64,000 nucleotides of DNA from positions 868,001 to 932,000 of the forward strand of contig CP040556.1 of the NCBI GenBank assembly GCA_013378335.1, read 5' to 3'. This document shows, one piece after another, positions 63,617 to 64,000 of this stretch. The notes beneath the pieces were generated by a model that was not told where the DNA came from, did not search any database, and saw nothing but the letters and a program-made list of their open reading frames with translations. This DNA comes from Streptococcus sanguinis. GTDB lineage: Bacteria; Bacillota; Bacilli; Lactobacillales; Streptococcaceae. The position numbers and the translations under genes were made by a program. Position 1 is the first letter of the stretch. Each line of letters opens with the position of its first letter.

Positions 63617-63784
63617 ATGTATACAAAAACAATGTCACAGTTTGATGTGATAGACGAAAATATGCTTGCTGCTATTGAAGGTGGGGATCGCAATAGTTAC
63701 TGTAACGGATTAATTGCAGGGCGGCTGTTGCGCAAAGCTCTCTACCATCAGCCCATTTTACCGAGCGATTTCATTTGTAAATAG
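63617..63784 (+). CDS. Double-glycine peptide with Blp leader and atypical core
   Basis: A 55-residue precursor. The leader is 17 of 23 residues identical to that of peptide A (MSQFDVIDEN, ending IEGG). The 32-residue core starts DRNSYCNGLIAG, then turns basic (RLLRKALYHQ) and ends SDFICK, without the GxxxG-rich body of a class II bacteriocin. If the G3 run in gcagggcgg were G4, the core would instead continue GAAVAQSSLPSA and end at 63780. It could be a real short peptide, a frameshifted bacteriocin or a remnant. AGGAG precedes ATG 63617. Confidence 0.65.
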   Translation: MYTKTMSQFDVIDENMLAAIEGGDRNSYCNGLIAGRLLRKALYHQPILPSDFICK

Positions 63785-63798
63785 AAAGGAAAAAGAAA

Positions 63799-63945
63799 AT
63801 GAAAGATCAACAATTTGAAGAAATATCACAAGAACATTTGGAAAATATCATAGGAGGCGGTGATTGGCTTCGTGATATCCAAAAAAGCTTCAAAAATATT
63901 GGAGATAGTATAGGAGGGTTTATTAACGGCTGGCTTGGCAATTAG
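63799..63945 (+). CDS. Short double-glycine peptide, unknown type
   Basis: A 48-residue precursor, too short for most gene finders. The leader KDQQFEEISQEHLENIIGG (residues 2-20) precedes a 28-residue core starting GDWLRDIQKSF and ending FINGWLGN, with a GDSIGGF centre and no Cys. It should be exported by BlpA and might be a single bacteriocin, one half of a pair with the preceding peptide, or a signal. AAAGGAAAAAG precedes ATG 63799. Confidence 0.75.
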   Translation: MKDQQFEEISQEHLENIIGGGDWLRDIQKSFKNIGDSIGGFINGWLGN

Positions 63946-63969
63946 TATTTATAATAAGAGGTGGGGTAT

Positions 63970-64000
63970 ATGTTTGAAAGAATTCGCAAGATTGATTGGT
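63970..64000 (+). CDS. Start of a gene cut by the window end
   Basis: ATG 63970 follows AAGAGGTGGGG and opens MFERIRKIDW before the window ends. In this position an immunity protein is likely, but ten codons cannot show it. Confidence 0.5.
   Translation, partial: MFERIRKIDW

Overview
The window reads as a chromosome segment of an oral Streptococcus of the sanguinis/mitis type (S. sanguinis, S. gordonii and S. cristatus are the candidates I would test first). The grounds are established gene order and families: ligA-pulA, aroD-aroE-aroB-aroC-tyrA-UPF0342-aroA-aroK-pheA-psr, rexB-rexA, a complete histidine operon behind a T-box, a preQ1-II riboswitch (a type described in Streptococcaceae) and a Blp-type bacteriocin locus. 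The species assignment is inference. I saw no rRNA, tRNA, CRISPR array or intact insertion sequence.

Layout. 1-6.5 kb: end of spxR, map, a YihY membrane protein, a MarR regulator with a palindromic operator, a B3/4-domain gene, gtrA and the riboswitch-controlled queT. 6.5-14.2 kb: ligA, a lipid kinase, type I pullulanase and an ltaS-like lipoteichoic acid synthase. 14.2-16 kb: a small decayed island with a lipoprotein gene and a broken HlyD exporter gene, bordered by two copies of the ltaS leader. 16.2-28.3 kb: an rRNA methyltransferase, the shikimate/aromatic amino acid operon, an LCP cell-wall ligase and an RlmD-like methyltransferase. 28.4-37.4 kb: accessory genes (AT-rich ABC exporters, a phosphotransferase, a catabolite-controlled neopullulanase, DfsB-like and DUF4300 genes). 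37.6-44.9 kb: rexB-rexA and a small gene. 44.9-54.1 kb: histidine biosynthesis. 54.3-64.0 kb: the Blp-type quorum-sensing bacteriocin locus.

The Blp-type locus is the most interesting part. blpS, blpR and blpH (LytTR protein, response regulator, histidine kinase) face a new double-glycine pheromone gene and the blpB-blpA exporter on the other strand. Beyond them lie a pair of Cys-containing bacteriocin precursors with a membrane protein between them, an LPXTG-anchored thioredoxin-fold protein, a dead bacteriocin remnant and two more double-glycine peptides. Six promoters in this 10 kb share one architecture: two 9-bp repeats 21 bp apart, then a -10 hexamer 39 or 40 bp after the second repeat starts. 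This defines a probable BlpR regulon including the regulators, the pheromone, the exporter, the bacteriocins and the surface thioredoxin.

A technical caution applies throughout. Many genes (queT, ligA, the RlmD-like gene, the phosphotransferase, dfsB-like, DUF4300, DUF4298, hisC, hisG, hisE, blpH) are each broken by single-base losses, almost always in a homopolymer. Because ligA is essential and the his genes are otherwise perfect, most of these are probably sequencing errors. The affected genes are annotated at full conceptual length with the break noted.
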